A stretch of DNA of 10,067 nucleotides from Desulfurellales bacterium (GCA_027074255.1 JALTDI010000102.1:1-10067), one strand, 5' to 3'. Positions 1 to 7,274 are shown, counted from the stretch's first letter. Notes: generated by a model from the letters alone, not told the origin. Made by a program: numbers and translations.

Positions 1-1310
1 ACAAAATTAAACCCGCCTTTAAAGTCGCTTTTTGAATCCCATAAAGCATACTGGTCGGGATCAGCGCCCAACTGCCATCCCAAAATGACAGCATCAAAAT
101 GCCTCTCATTCACCATATTTAAAAAAGCCTGCCATTCAAGTATACGTAAAACAACCCTTATACCTATCTTTCTTAAATATTCCTGAACCATTATGGCAGC
201 GTATTTTCTTTCTGAATTGCCCCCGTTTGTATATATGGTAAACTTAAAAGGAATAGAGCCTTTATATAAAAGTCCGTTTCTTCTTCTATGCCATCCGAGC
301 TTTTTCAAAATCTTCAAAGCCTCTTTTGGGTCGTAGCTGCAAATCGTTTTTTTTCTAAAATAGGGTGAATTTTTAGGGTATATGGAATCGGCCACCTCGC
401 CGAAACCAAGTAGAATTGTTCTGTTTATCTCTTGCCTGTTTATTGCCATACAGATGGCTTTCCTAACCAGAACATTGCTGAACAGCTTTTCTCTTAAATT
501 AAAACCAATATAGGTATAGCCCGATGAGGGTTCAAAATACACCTTGTAGTTTTTCTTAATATAGCTGTTCAGCTCGTATTTATACTCCAAAGGGCTGAGA
601 TTCATTAAATCAAGCGTTCCTCTTTTTAATTCCATCAGATTTGTGGTTTTATCCGGTATTATCCTATAAAAAATTCTGTCTATGTACGGTTTGTGCAGAA
701 AGTATCGCCTGTTGGCATTAAGTATCAAATACTGAGATGTTTTCCACTTTTTTAAAATATAAGGGCCTGTTCCCACGGGCTTTCTGTTAAACTCAGACGT
801 GGCTATGTTTTTCGCATTCTTTAATAAATGTTTAGGCACAATGCCCATCATCCAGGAATACAATGCAGGCGCAAACGGATACGGGTAATCAACCTCTACC
901 GTTTGGTTATCTATCTTTTTCATGGATTTGATTATTTTGTACTTGCCTGCATACGGCGTAGGCGTATTTTTGTTAATTATCGTTTTATAGGTGAAAATGA
1001 CATCATCCGCACTAAAAGGTACGCCGTCCTGCCACAAAACATTTTTTCTCAAATGAAAAATAACCGTCTTGCCGCCGTTTTTTATCTCATAGCTCTTGGC
1101 AAGGTCACCGATTATGCTCATATTTTTATCAAATTTCAGCAGTCCGTTAAATACAAAAGACGATATTTCACCGCTTGCAGAGTCAGCTGCAAGAAAGGGT
1201 ATAAGCCTTTTGGGCTGAGCACTCAGCGAAAAATTAATTACACTTTCTGCGTAGGAATTATACGTCCCTAATATAAAAAATAATAGGACTAATGCTCTCA
1301 AAAAAAGCAT
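1..1310 (-). CDS. Peptide-type ABC transporter periplasmic solute-binding protein (SBP_bac_5 / DppA-OppA family), 3' end outside window
   Basis: The minus strand is open from an ATG at 1310-1308 to the window edge, giving 436 codons without a stop; family members are usually about 500-540 residues, so the C-terminus is missing. Residues 1-21 form a typical signal peptide: a short basic start, a Leu/Phe-rich core and a likely cleavage after Ser-Tyr-Ala. There is no lipobox Cys, so a soluble periplasmic protein is inferred. Family hallmarks are the LRKNVLWQDGVPFSADDV stretch (87-104), KPVGTGPY (177-184), the VRKAICMAINR segment (282-292) and the late ADPDQY motif (416-421). Family knowledge: such proteins capture peptides, or sometimes nickel or sugars, for an ABC permease. 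The ligand cannot be read here, and no permease or ATPase gene is in view. The ATG directly follows the secG stop (TAAATG) with no clear Shine-Dalgarno sequence, suggesting translation coupled to secG as the last visible gene of the gap operon. Confidence 0.9.
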   Translation of the reverse strand, partial: MLFLRALVLLFFILGTYNSYAESVINFSLSAQPKRLIPFLAADSASGEISSFVFNGLLKFDKNMSIIGDLAKSYEIKNGGKTVIFHLRKNVLWQDGVPFSADDVIFTYKTIINKNTPTPYAGKYKIIKSMKKIDNQTVEVDYPYPFAPALYSWMMGIVPKHLLKNAKNIATSEFNRKPVGTGPYILKKWKTSQYLILNANRRYFLHKPYIDRIFYRIIPDKTTNLMELKRGTLDLMNLSPLEYKYELNSYIKKNYKVYFEPSSGYTYIGFNLREKLFSNVLVRKAICMAINRQEINRTILLGFGEVADSIYPKNSPYFRKKTICSYDPKEALKILKKLGWHRRRNGLLYKGSIPFKFTIYTNGGNSERKYAAIMVQEYLRKIGIRVVLRILEWQAFLNMVNERHFDAVILGWQLGADPDQYALWDSKSDFKGGFNF

Positions 1311-1661
1311 TTATTTGGTTATAGGCGCACCCTGAGTATTTTTCGCTTTTTGCTTAATGGGTATTTTGATATGCACATTCCCTTGCTGCTTAGAGGCTGC
1401 GGGTGCATTCTGAATGATCGAAGCTGTGTTTGCATGATAAACCATATAGGATATTCCGGCCGAATTCAGCATAAACAAAAAAGCCAGTCCCCACGTAACC
1501 TTGGCCATAAAAGGCATTGGACCGGATGAGCCAAATAGGGTATCCGAGGCACCTGCACCGAAGGAAACCCCCATTTCAGCGCCCTTACCCTTCTGCAGCA
1601 AGATTATTATCACCAGTATAATTGCCAATACAATCTGAGCAATTATCAAGATACTAAGCAT
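1311..1661 (-). CDS. secG: Preprotein translocase subunit SecG
   Basis: This 116-residue inner-membrane protein is the accessory subunit of the SecYEG channel, which helps SecA-driven protein export. Two membrane segments are visible (about 3-22 and 53-75). They are separated by the conserved loop that begins LLQKGKGAEMG and continues through FGAGASDTLFGSSG (residues 21-47), the signature of the family. A hydrophilic Lys/Gln-rich tail follows (about 78-116), and total length is normal for SecG. The ATG at 1661 is preceded by a good ribosome binding site (AAAGGAG, minus strand, about 1668-1674) and overlaps the end of tpiA by 8 bases. The tpiA-secG neighbourhood is common in bacteria and supports the assignment. 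No own promoter is apparent, so it is inferred to be read from the gap promoter. Confidence 0.95.
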   Translation of the reverse strand: MLSILIIAQIVLAIILVIIILLQKGKGAEMGVSFGAGASDTLFGSSGPMPFMAKVTWGLAFLFMLNSAGISYMVYHANTASIIQNAPAASKQQGNVHIKIPIKQKAKNTQGAPITK

Positions 1662-2391
1662 ATTTTTCTCCTTTTATCTTTGTAAATTTTTCTATTATTT
1701 CTTTAAAATCTTCTGCCTTTAACGACGCTCCGCCGACCAAAAATCCATTCAAATTTTCAATATGTGCAAGCTCTTCGGCATTATTCGGTTTTACGCTGCC
1801 GCCGTATAAAATAGGAACATCATCAACAAAGGGACGTACAAAATTATGCATTTTGTCAATTGTGGCCATATCCGCCGCAACTCCCGTTCCTATTGCCCAC
1901 ACAGGCTCGTAAGCAACAATAACGTTTTCAATATCAACATCCCTCAATCCGCTTTCAATCTGTCTTTCTATTACCGAGAATGCCTGTTTTTTCTCACGCT
2001 CATCGTATGTTTCGCCTATACAGAAAATAGGAATAAGATTATGCTCAATTGCGCTTTTTACCTTTTTATTTATCAGTTCGTCGTCCTCGTTAAATATATG
2101 TCTTCTTTCGGAATGACCTATAATAACATATTCACAGCCCACCGCTTTCAGCATAAGTGGCGAAACCTCACCGGTAAAGGCTCCCCTTTCCTCAAAATAC
2201 ATATTTTGTGCTCCGAGTTTTATGGAGCCTGCATTAAAAATACCGTTCAATCTGTCCAAATGCGTAAAATTGGCACAAACAACTATATCAATCCCGTTAA
2301 ATTTGATTGTCGAAGCCATGCGTTTTGCAGTATCTTCAGCTTCTTTCACATCAAAATGCATTTTCCAGTTTGCAGCTATTAAATTTTTCAT
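1654..2391 (-). CDS. tpiA: Triose-phosphate isomerase
   Basis: This cytoplasmic enzyme interconverts dihydroxyacetone phosphate and glyceraldehyde 3-phosphate. The 245-residue TIM barrel is of usual bacterial length and keeps every catalytic element. Asn8 and Lys10 lie in AANWKMH, the electrophile His93 in IIGHSERR, and the catalytic base Glu162 in AYEPVWAIGTG. The phosphate-binding glycines are in YGGSV (196-200) and the late GFLVGGASL segment (216-224). The start ATG overlaps the pgk stop in an ATGA arrangement (4-base overlap), with AGGA a few bases upstream inside the pgk end, so the two are probably translationally coupled. The gene's own 3' end overlaps secG by 8 bases. It is third in the gap-pgk-tpiA-secG run, matching the order of the pathway steps. 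Confidence 0.98.
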   Translation of the reverse strand: MKNLIAANWKMHFDVKEAEDTAKRMASTIKFNGIDIVVCANFTHLDRLNGIFNAGSIKLGAQNMYFEERGAFTGEVSPLMLKAVGCEYVIIGHSERRHIFNEDDELINKKVKSAIEHNLIPIFCIGETYDEREKKQAFSVIERQIESGLRDVDIENVIVAYEPVWAIGTGVAADMATIDKMHNFVRPFVDDVPILYGGSVKPNNAEELAHIENLNGFLVGGASLKAEDFKEIIEKFTKIKGEKYA

Positions 2392-3572
2392 TGTTTTTCC
2401 TCTAACACTTGAATGGCCGGCAGTGTTTTTCCTTCCAATACCTCCAACGATGCACCGCCGCCTGTTGAAATATAACTCATATTCTCATATTCTCCCGATA
2501 TCTTAATCGCCTCCGACGTATCACCGCCGCCTGCAACGCTAAGCGCCTTGCTTGACCCGACGATTTTCGCTATCTTTTTTGTCCCGTTTGCAAATGCATC
2601 AATCTCAAAAACACCTAAGGGTCCGTTCCAAACTATTATTTTGGCATCGCTTATGGCCTCTTCAAAGAGTTTGACAGATGCATCGCCTATGTCAAGTCCC
2701 ATCATATTCTCAGGAATCTCCTGATAGGTTTTTGTTGTAACATTCAAAGTATCTTTAACAGAGGAAGAACAAACAAAATCGACGGGCAGATAGAATTTAA
2801 CACCCTTTTTCTTTGCGGCTGCCATAATATCCTCTGCGTCGGGAATAAGATCATTCTCAACAAGGCTTTTTCCAACCTCATATCCCAAAGCCTTCAAAAA
2901 GGTAAAAGCTTGCGCTCCCCCTATTATGACTTTATCCACTTTATTCAGCAAATTCCTCAAACATTGAAGTTTGCCGGATACCTTTGCTCCGCCTATAATA
3001 GCAACAAAAGGTTTTTCCTCGGCATTAAGCACACGATTAAAATACTCTATCTCCTTTTTTAACAAAAAACCACCGACAGCAATTTCAGCAATTTTCGGCA
3101 GTGCGTACACCGATGCGTGCTTTCTATGGCATACACCGAATGCATTATTAACGTATATATCAAAGAGCTTATTTAACTCACCGGCAAATTCCTGCGAATT
3201 GCTTTCCTCTCCCGCATTGAATCTTAAATTTTCAAGCATTAGGATATCAGAAGCATTCATGCTGTTTACTTTTTCAACAACCTTATCGCCTATACACTCG
3301 TCTATAAAGTCAACTCTTCTATTTAATAGTGTTGACAATCTTTTTGCTATGGGTTGAAGTGAATATTTTGGATTCCTCTTGCCTCCCGGGCGGCCGAGAT
3401 GACTTGTTAAAATGATTTTTGCCTTATTGTCTATGGCATATTCTATTGTGTGCAGCCCCTGTTTTAGCCTGTTATCATCGGTAATATTGCCGTTTTCATC
3501 TATGGGGACATTAAAATCGCAGCGTATGAAAACACGTTTATCCGCTATGTCAACATCGTTTATGTATTTCAT
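2388..3572 (-). CDS. pgk: Phosphoglycerate kinase
   Basis: This cytoplasmic kinase transfers phosphate between 1,3-bisphosphoglycerate and ADP, with 3-phosphoglycerate and ATP as the other pair. The 394-residue length is normal. Visible family motifs are FIRCDFNVP (15-23), the substrate-binding HLGRPGG (58-64), the AFGVCHRKHAS region (144-154), GGAKVSGKL (194-202), the nucleotide-domain VWNGPLGVFE (314-323), GGGDT (348-352) and the late STGGGASLEVLEGK (369-382). The 144-154 segment differs mildly from the familiar AFGTAHRAHAS, and it is preceded by Asn-Asn rather than the usual Asn-Asp; I see no reason to think it inactive. The ATG follows the gap stop directly (TAGATG), with a moderate AGGT site about ten bases upstream. 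It is fused to neither partner, unlike the Pgk-TpiA fusion known in Thermotoga. Confidence 0.98.
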   Translation of the reverse strand: MKYINDVDIADKRVFIRCDFNVPIDENGNITDDNRLKQGLHTIEYAIDNKAKIILTSHLGRPGGKRNPKYSLQPIAKRLSTLLNRRVDFIDECIGDKVVEKVNSMNASDILMLENLRFNAGEESNSQEFAGELNKLFDIYVNNAFGVCHRKHASVYALPKIAEIAVGGFLLKKEIEYFNRVLNAEEKPFVAIIGGAKVSGKLQCLRNLLNKVDKVIIGGAQAFTFLKALGYEVGKSLVENDLIPDAEDIMAAAKKKGVKFYLPVDFVCSSSVKDTLNVTTKTYQEIPENMMGLDIGDASVKLFEEAISDAKIIVWNGPLGVFEIDAFANGTKKIAKIVGSSKALSVAGGGDTSEAIKISGEYENMSYISTGGGASLEVLEGKTLPAIQVLEEKQ

Positions 3573-4577
3573 CTACATATAACCTGCAAGCTTAATAATT
3601 AAATCCCTGAGTCTTGACGAATAACCCCACTCGTTATCATACCAGGATAGAACTTTAATCATCCTTTTTTCTATTACCATCGTGCTCATTGCATCAAATA
3701 TACTTGAATGAGGATTGCCGTTTAAATCACTTGAAACAACCGGCTTATCGGTGTATTCAAGAATACCTTTTAAGTTTGTTTGGCTCTCCTTTTTCATAAT
3801 CTCATTTATTGTTTCTATCTCGGCATCTTTTTCAACATCAACCACAAGATCAACAAGGGATACGTTAGGTGTTGGGACCCTGATGGAAATGCCGTCTAAC
3901 TTACCGCTTAATTCGGGTATAACCAGTCCCACAGCTATGGCTGCCCCTGTTGTTGTGGGTATGATATTGACAGCAGCCGCCCTTGCCCTTCTCAAATCGT
4001 CATGATGAACATCTAAAAGACGCTGGTCGTTCGTATATGAATGAACGGTTGTCATTGAACCCTTTACTATGCCGAAATGGTCATTAAGAACCTTTGCAAC
4101 GGGAGAAACACAATTGGTCGTGCAAGAAGCATTGGAAATAATGTCATTGTTTTTAAAATCAAAATCGCTGTCATTGACACCCAAAACAACGGTGGGCACA
4201 TCTCCGCCCTTAGCAGGTGCGCTGACAATAACCTTCTTTGCACCGGCCAACAGGTGCATCGATGCTTTATCCTTATCCCTAAATCTTCCCGTTGATTCTA
4301 CAACAACATCTATGTCCAAATCTCCCCAGTGCAAGTCGGAGGGATTTCTTTCGGCACATATTTTAATTTTTTTGCCGTCAAATACTATGTTATTTTCTTC
4401 TGCATATATATCGTGTTCATTTAACACACCGTGAACGGAATCATATTTTAATAAATGGGCCAGAATATTTGCGTCCGTTAAATCGTTAATAGCAACAATA
4501 TCTATATCTTCATATCCTACGGTCGTTCTAAAAAAAGCTCTTCCTATCCTTCCAAATCCATTAATAGCTATCCTCAA
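3573..4577 (-). CDS. gap: Glyceraldehyde-3-phosphate dehydrogenase, type I
   Basis: This cytoplasmic tetrameric dehydrogenase oxidises glyceraldehyde 3-phosphate with phosphate and NAD(P) to 1,3-bisphosphoglycerate. The dinucleotide motif NGFGRIGR (6-13), catalytic Cys152 in SNASCTTNC, His179 in TTVHSYTND and the end motif WYDNEWGYSSR (312-322) are all present. NDLTD (31-35) after the second strand favours an NAD-using form (inference). I chose the TTG at 4577 (334 residues, beginning MRIAINGFG). Its Shine-Dalgarno AAAGGGGG sits 7 bases upstream, whereas a GTG at 4583 would lie on top of that site. The widespread TTGAAKAVG segment reads TTGAAIAVG here, so residue 214 is Ile rather than Lys. 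First gene of the leftward operon, with its own promoter and a possible leader hairpin. Confidence 0.96.
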   Translation of the reverse strand: MRIAINGFGRIGRAFFRTTVGYEDIDIVAINDLTDANILAHLLKYDSVHGVLNEHDIYAEENNIVFDGKKIKICAERNPSDLHWGDLDIDVVVESTGRFRDKDKASMHLLAGAKKVIVSAPAKGGDVPTVVLGVNDSDFDFKNNDIISNASCTTNCVSPVAKVLNDHFGIVKGSMTTVHSYTNDQRLLDVHHDDLRRARAAAVNIIPTTTGAAIAVGLVIPELSGKLDGISIRVPTPNVSLVDLVVDVEKDAEIETINEIMKKESQTNLKGILEYTDKPVVSSDLNGNPHSSIFDAMSTMVIEKRMIKVLSWYDNEWGYSSRLRDLIIKLAGYM

Positions 4578-4600
4578 AAGCACACCCCCTTTCGCTTTTG
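4575..4600 (-). promoter_or_regulatory. Inverted repeat around the gap ribosome binding site and TTG start
   Basis: On the minus strand CAAAAGC (4600-4594) pairs perfectly with GCTTTTG (4581-4575), leaving a 12-base loop GAAAGGGGGTGT that holds the Shine-Dalgarno sequence. The right arm contains the inferred TTG start codon. The predicted transcription start of the gap promoter falls at about 4600-4601, so the hairpin could be the 5' terminus of the mRNA. A role in mRNA stability or translation control is inference. The stem is short and AT-rich, so chance pairing is possible. Confidence 0.4.
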
Positions 4601-4606
4601 TGACAG

Positions 4607-4634
4607 AGTATATATAATTGTCTTATTTTTTCAA
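4607..4634 (-). promoter_or_regulatory. Sigma70-type promoter for the gap-pgk-tpiA-secG operon
   Basis: On the minus strand a TTGAAA -35 box (4634-4629) is followed after 16 bases by a TATACT -10 box (4612-4607). The start of transcription would fall near 4600, giving a leader of only about 23 bases before the TTG start of gap. Both boxes are close to consensus and the placement is as expected; no activity data are available. Confidence 0.65.
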
Positions 4635-4663
4635 GAGAAATTCGGCTTTTTTAAGGATTTTGC

Positions 4664-4692
4664 TTGAACAAAACGGTGTTAATAAATATACT
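4664..4692 (+). promoter_or_regulatory. Sigma70-type promoter for the ACT-paaK-HIT-lapAB-ruvA-xseA operon
   Basis: A TTGAAC -35 box (4664-4669) is separated by an ideal 17 bases from a TATACT -10 box (4687-4692). The predicted transcription start is near 4699, leaving a leader of about 22 bases. That leader carries a near-perfect ribosome binding site, AAGGAGGT (4709-4716), 5-6 bases before the ATG at 4722. No second promoter is apparent in the tight junctions downstream, so this one probably serves the whole rightward run. Confidence 0.7.
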
Positions 4693-4721
4693 GGCAGTGT
4701 ATAGAAAAAAGGAGGTAAAAA

Positions 4722-5168
4722 ATGGGTGTAGAGGATTATAAAATAACACAAATAAGTGTATTTATAGAGAATAAAAAGGGAAGATTTTTCAATGTTACCA
4801 AAACCCTGAAAGATGCCTCGGTGAACATTAGAGCTATGAGTCTGGCCGATACTATGGATTTTGGAATCCTGAGGTTTGTTGTAGATAAACCGAAAGACGC
4901 CTATGATGCCCTGCTTGAATCCGATTTTATCGTTAAAAAAAACTATGTTTTGGCAATTAGTGTAAAGGATGAAAGCGGCGGGTTGAGTGAATTGCTTGAC
5001 ATAATAAGCAGACTTGATTTGAATATAGAGTATATGTACACATTCGTAAACGCTCTTGAAAACACCGCCGTTATGCTTTTTAAATTTGAAGATATAGAAG
5101 AGGCGATAGAAAAACTTTTAGAGTCCAATGTGGAACTGTTAAAAGAAGAATTTTTTAGAAAGGTTTAG
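4722..5168 (+). CDS. Tandem ACT-domain protein, likely amino-acid-sensing partner of the adjacent CoA ligase
   Basis: The 148-residue protein consists of two ACT-like beta-alpha-beta units and nothing else. The first is at about 7-70 (ITQISVFIENKKGRFFNVTK, then NIRAMSLADTMDFGILRFVV). The second is at about 73-143 (YVLAISVKDESGGLSELLDI, then NIEYMYTFVNALENTAVMLF). The short Gly-rich turn between strand 1 and helix 1 of each unit (KKGRF, SGGLS) is where ACT domains typically bind amino acids. Family knowledge: stand-alone proteins of this kind are often encoded beside phenylacetate-CoA ligase genes, as here, 8 bases upstream of paaK. Sensing of an aromatic or branched-chain amino acid is inferred. 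There is no DNA-binding or catalytic domain. It has a strong ribosome binding site and promoter and is the first gene of the rightward operon. Confidence 0.88.
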   Translation: MGVEDYKITQISVFIENKKGRFFNVTKTLKDASVNIRAMSLADTMDFGILRFVVDKPKDAYDALLESDFIVKKNYVLAISVKDESGGLSELLDIISRLDLNIEYMYTFVNALENTAVMLFKFEDIEEAIEKLLESNVELLKEEFFRKV

Positions 5169-5176
5169 GAGTATTT

Positions 5177-6481
5177 ATGTTTTGGAGTAAAGATAGAGAA
5201 ACTATGCCGCGCAAGGATATAGAAAATTTACAGGTTGAACTGCTAAGGGAAAACATAGAATATGCCTATAAAAACGTTCCCCTGTATAAGAAAAAATTTG
5301 ACGAATACGGCATAGACAAGAACAGTATAAAAACGATAGAGGACATACAGAAGCTGCCCTTTACGACCAAGGACGATTTCAGGGATAACTATCCGTTTGG
5401 TCTGTTTGCAACGGATATGAAAAAGATAGTGAGAATCCATTCCTCAAGCGGAACCACAGGCAAACCCACTGTCGTAGGATACACAAGCAAGGATTTGGAC
5501 ACATGGAGCAACTTAATAGCAAGAATTGCGGCGGCTGCCGGTGTTACCGATGAGGATATTGTTCATATAGCATTTGGCTATGGACTATTTACAGGCGGAT
5601 TTGGTCTGCACTACGGATTGGAAAGGATAGGGGCTGCAATAGTGCCTGCCTCAAGCGGCAATACAAAGAGACAGATTATGCTGATAAAGGACTATGGTGC
5701 AACAGTGCTTGTCTGTACCCCGAGCTATGCTCTGCACATTGCAGAGGTAGCAAGGGAAAGCGGGATAGACATAAAAAACGACCTAAAATTACGTATAGGT
5801 ATGTTCGGCGCGGAGCCTTGGAGCAATCAGATGAGAAAAAAGATTGAAGAAGAACTGAACATAAAGGCTTATGATAATTACGGATTGAGCGAAATTATGG
5901 GTCCGGGATTTTCAGGCGAATGCAAGCAGCAGGACGGAATGCATATCGCCGAGGATAACTTTATAGCCGAAATCATAAATCCCGAAACCGGCAAGACAGC
6001 CAAGAAGGATGAATACGGTGAGCTGGTGATAACCACACTAACAAAAGAAGCTCTGCCGGTTTTTAGATACAGAACAAGGGATATAACCCGCATTATTAAG
6101 GAAAAATGCGCGTGTGGACGTACATTTGCAAGGATGGAAAAACCCATAGGAAGAACGGACGATATGCTGATAATCAGGGGAGTGAATGTATTTCCAAGTC
6201 AGATTGAAGAGGTTTTGTTCAGCATGGACGGTGTATCACCTCATTATCAAATTATAATAGACAAAGCAGGAGCATTGGATATAGCAACTGTTAAGGTTGA
6301 GGCGAATGCAAATCTGTTTTTTGACGAAATGAAAAAACAAAAAGAATTTCTGGATAAAATAAACAACGAGTTAAAAAGCTCTTTGGGAATAGACGTCAGT
6401 GTGAAGCTTGTTGAGCCCCACTCCATAGAACGCAGCGAAGGAAAGGCAAAAAGAATTATAGACAAGAGAAAATTTGAATAA
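5177..6481 (+). CDS. paaK: Phenylacetate-CoA ligase (adenylate-forming enzyme)
   Basis: This cytoplasmic ligase is expected to activate phenylacetate, or a related aryl acid, to its CoA thioester through an acyl-adenylate, using ATP. The 434-residue length is typical of the PaaK family. Visible motifs in order are the P-loop HSSSGTTGKPTVVGYT (88-103), the AYDNYGLSE segment (231-239), a CACG pair (311-314), GRTDDMLIIRGVNVFPSQIEEV (325-346) that hinges into the C-terminal domain, and a late SEGKAKR (420-426) supplying the candidate catalytic lysine. The start ATG has TAGGAG five bases upstream, overlapping the stop of the ACT gene. In anaerobes such ligases can work with indolepyruvate ferredoxin oxidoreductase in aromatic amino acid metabolism. 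No such genes, and no paaABCDE-type aerobic catabolic genes, are in the window, so the exact substrate is open. Confidence 0.92.
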   Translation: MFWSKDRETMPRKDIENLQVELLRENIEYAYKNVPLYKKKFDEYGIDKNSIKTIEDIQKLPFTTKDDFRDNYPFGLFATDMKKIVRIHSSSGTTGKPTVVGYTSKDLDTWSNLIARIAAAAGVTDEDIVHIAFGYGLFTGGFGLHYGLERIGAAIVPASSGNTKRQIMLIKDYGATVLVCTPSYALHIAEVARESGIDIKNDLKLRIGMFGAEPWSNQMRKKIEEELNIKAYDNYGLSEIMGPGFSGECKQQDGMHIAEDNFIAEIINPETGKTAKKDEYGELVITTLTKEALPVFRYRTRDITRIIKEKCACGRTFARMEKPIGRTDDMLIIRGVNVFPSQIEEVLFSMDGVSPHYQIIIDKAGALDIATVKVEANANLFFDEMKKQKEFLDKINNELKSSLGIDVSVKLVEPHSIERSEGKAKRIIDKRKFE

Positions 6482-6494
6482 GGAAACTGATAAT

Positions 6495-6977
6495 ATGGAA
6501 AAGATGTGGGCACCATGGAGAATAGGATATATACTATCCGACAAAAAAGAAAACGGCTGTGTCTTCTGCAACGCATACGAAGCGTCAGACGATAAGCAAT
6601 ATCTTGTGCTCTTGCGCTCTAAGTATTCATTTTTGATTATGAACAAATATCCCTACAATGCGGGGCACATAATGATAGTGCCGAACAGGCACATAAACAG
6701 CCCTCTTCTTTTGAACAAAGAAGAACAGTTAGATATGTTCGATATGGTAAACAAAAGCATAGATGCTCTAAAAAAAGCTCTGCACCCCGACGGTTTTAAT
6801 CTCGGCATGAATCTCGGCAGAGTGGCCGGAGCCGGCATAGATGATCATATACACATTCACGTTGTTCCGAGGTGGAACGGCGATACTAATTTTATGTCAA
6901 CCATATCCGACACCAAGGTAATATCTGAGTCTATAAACAATACATACGAAAAAATAAAAAATTTTTTAGGAAGGTAG
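6495..6977 (+). CDS. HIT-family protein (AP4A hydrolase / phosphorylase-like)
   Basis: Histidine-triad proteins are nucleotidyl hydrolases or transferases; this branch acts on substrates such as diadenosine tetraphosphate. The 160-residue chain begins MEKMWAPWRIGYI, which matches the usual start of the family. It contains a CVFC pair (Cys22, Cys25) likely to bind zinc and the triad DHIHIHVVPRW (117-127), with His118, His120 and His122. GDTNFM follows at 129-134. I chose the ATG at 6495, 13 bases after the paaK stop; an in-frame TTG at 6474 inside paaK would only add a non-conserved MNKETDN-like extension. AAGGA at 6480-6484 may serve as the ribosome binding site, at a slightly long spacing. 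The precise substrate is not readable from sequence. Confidence 0.9.
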   Translation: MEKMWAPWRIGYILSDKKENGCVFCNAYEASDDKQYLVLLRSKYSFLIMNKYPYNAGHIMIVPNRHINSPLLLNKEEQLDMFDMVNKSIDALKKALHPDGFNLGMNLGRVAGAGIDDHIHIHVVPRWNGDTNFMSTISDTKVISESINNTYEKIKNFLGR

Positions 6978-6980
6978 CAG

Positions 6981-7271
6981 ATGAAAACGATTAGAATCGT
7001 CCTGATTATGATTGTTTTGGCACTTTTGGGACTGTTCATAGTATATAACAATCAGTTTGTTAACGTGAGGTATTTGAATATAAAATTCGAAAATATGCCT
7101 CTGTGGCTCGTTGTATTTATATCTGTTTTTGCAGGTATATTTATCGGGTGGTTCTTTATGTTCGTTGACGAGGTGTCAATCAAAAAGGAAATAAAAAGTA
7201 AAAACAAAGAAATAAAGGCTCTAAAAGAAGAAATCGCCCAACTCAGGCAGCTAACAATCACAAAAGAGTGA
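6981..7271 (+). CDS. lapA: LapA family inner-membrane protein (DUF1049)
   Basis: This is a small 96-residue membrane protein with two hydrophobic segments (about 5-23 and 40-62), a short periplasmic stretch containing VNVRYLNIKF between them, and a Lys/Glu-rich cytoplasmic coiled coil (about 64-92). That architecture and length fit LapA (lipopolysaccharide assembly protein A), which in Escherichia coli is encoded immediately before lapB and acts with it. Here too the next gene is a clear lapB, only 3 bases away, which raises confidence in an otherwise weakly conserved family. A strong AGGAAGG site (6968-6974) overlaps the end of the HIT gene. The exact biochemical role of LapA is less settled than that of LapB. 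Confidence 0.82.
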   Translation: MKTIRIVLIMIVLALLGLFIVYNNQFVNVRYLNIKFENMPLWLVVFISVFAGIFIGWFFMFVDEVSIKKEIKSKNKEIKALKEEIAQLRQLTITKE

Positions 7272-7274
7272 TAA

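Noticed and set aside
828..1271. 147-codon open frame on the plus strand
   Set aside because: It is antisense to the solute-binding protein gene, has no recognisable motifs or ribosome binding site, and the minus strand reads as a conserved protein throughout.
1846..2382. 178-codon open frame on the plus strand opposite tpiA
   Set aside because: A shadow of tpiA; the translation is Cys/Phe/Tyr-rich and resembles no family, while tpiA has all its catalytic residues.
4581..4583. GTG as the start codon of gap
   Set aside because: It lies one base from the ribosome binding site; the TTG six bases later has ideal spacing and yields the standard MRIAINGFG start.
4635..4663. Possible operator or terminator in the spacer between the divergent promoters
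   Set aside because: No convincing dyad or GC-rich stem followed by a T run could be found on either strand; only AT-rich sequence is present.
6474..6494. TTG start extending the HIT protein by seven residues into paaK
   Set aside because: The ATG at 6495 gives the conserved MEKMWAPWR start and removes an overlap with no matching ribosome binding site.
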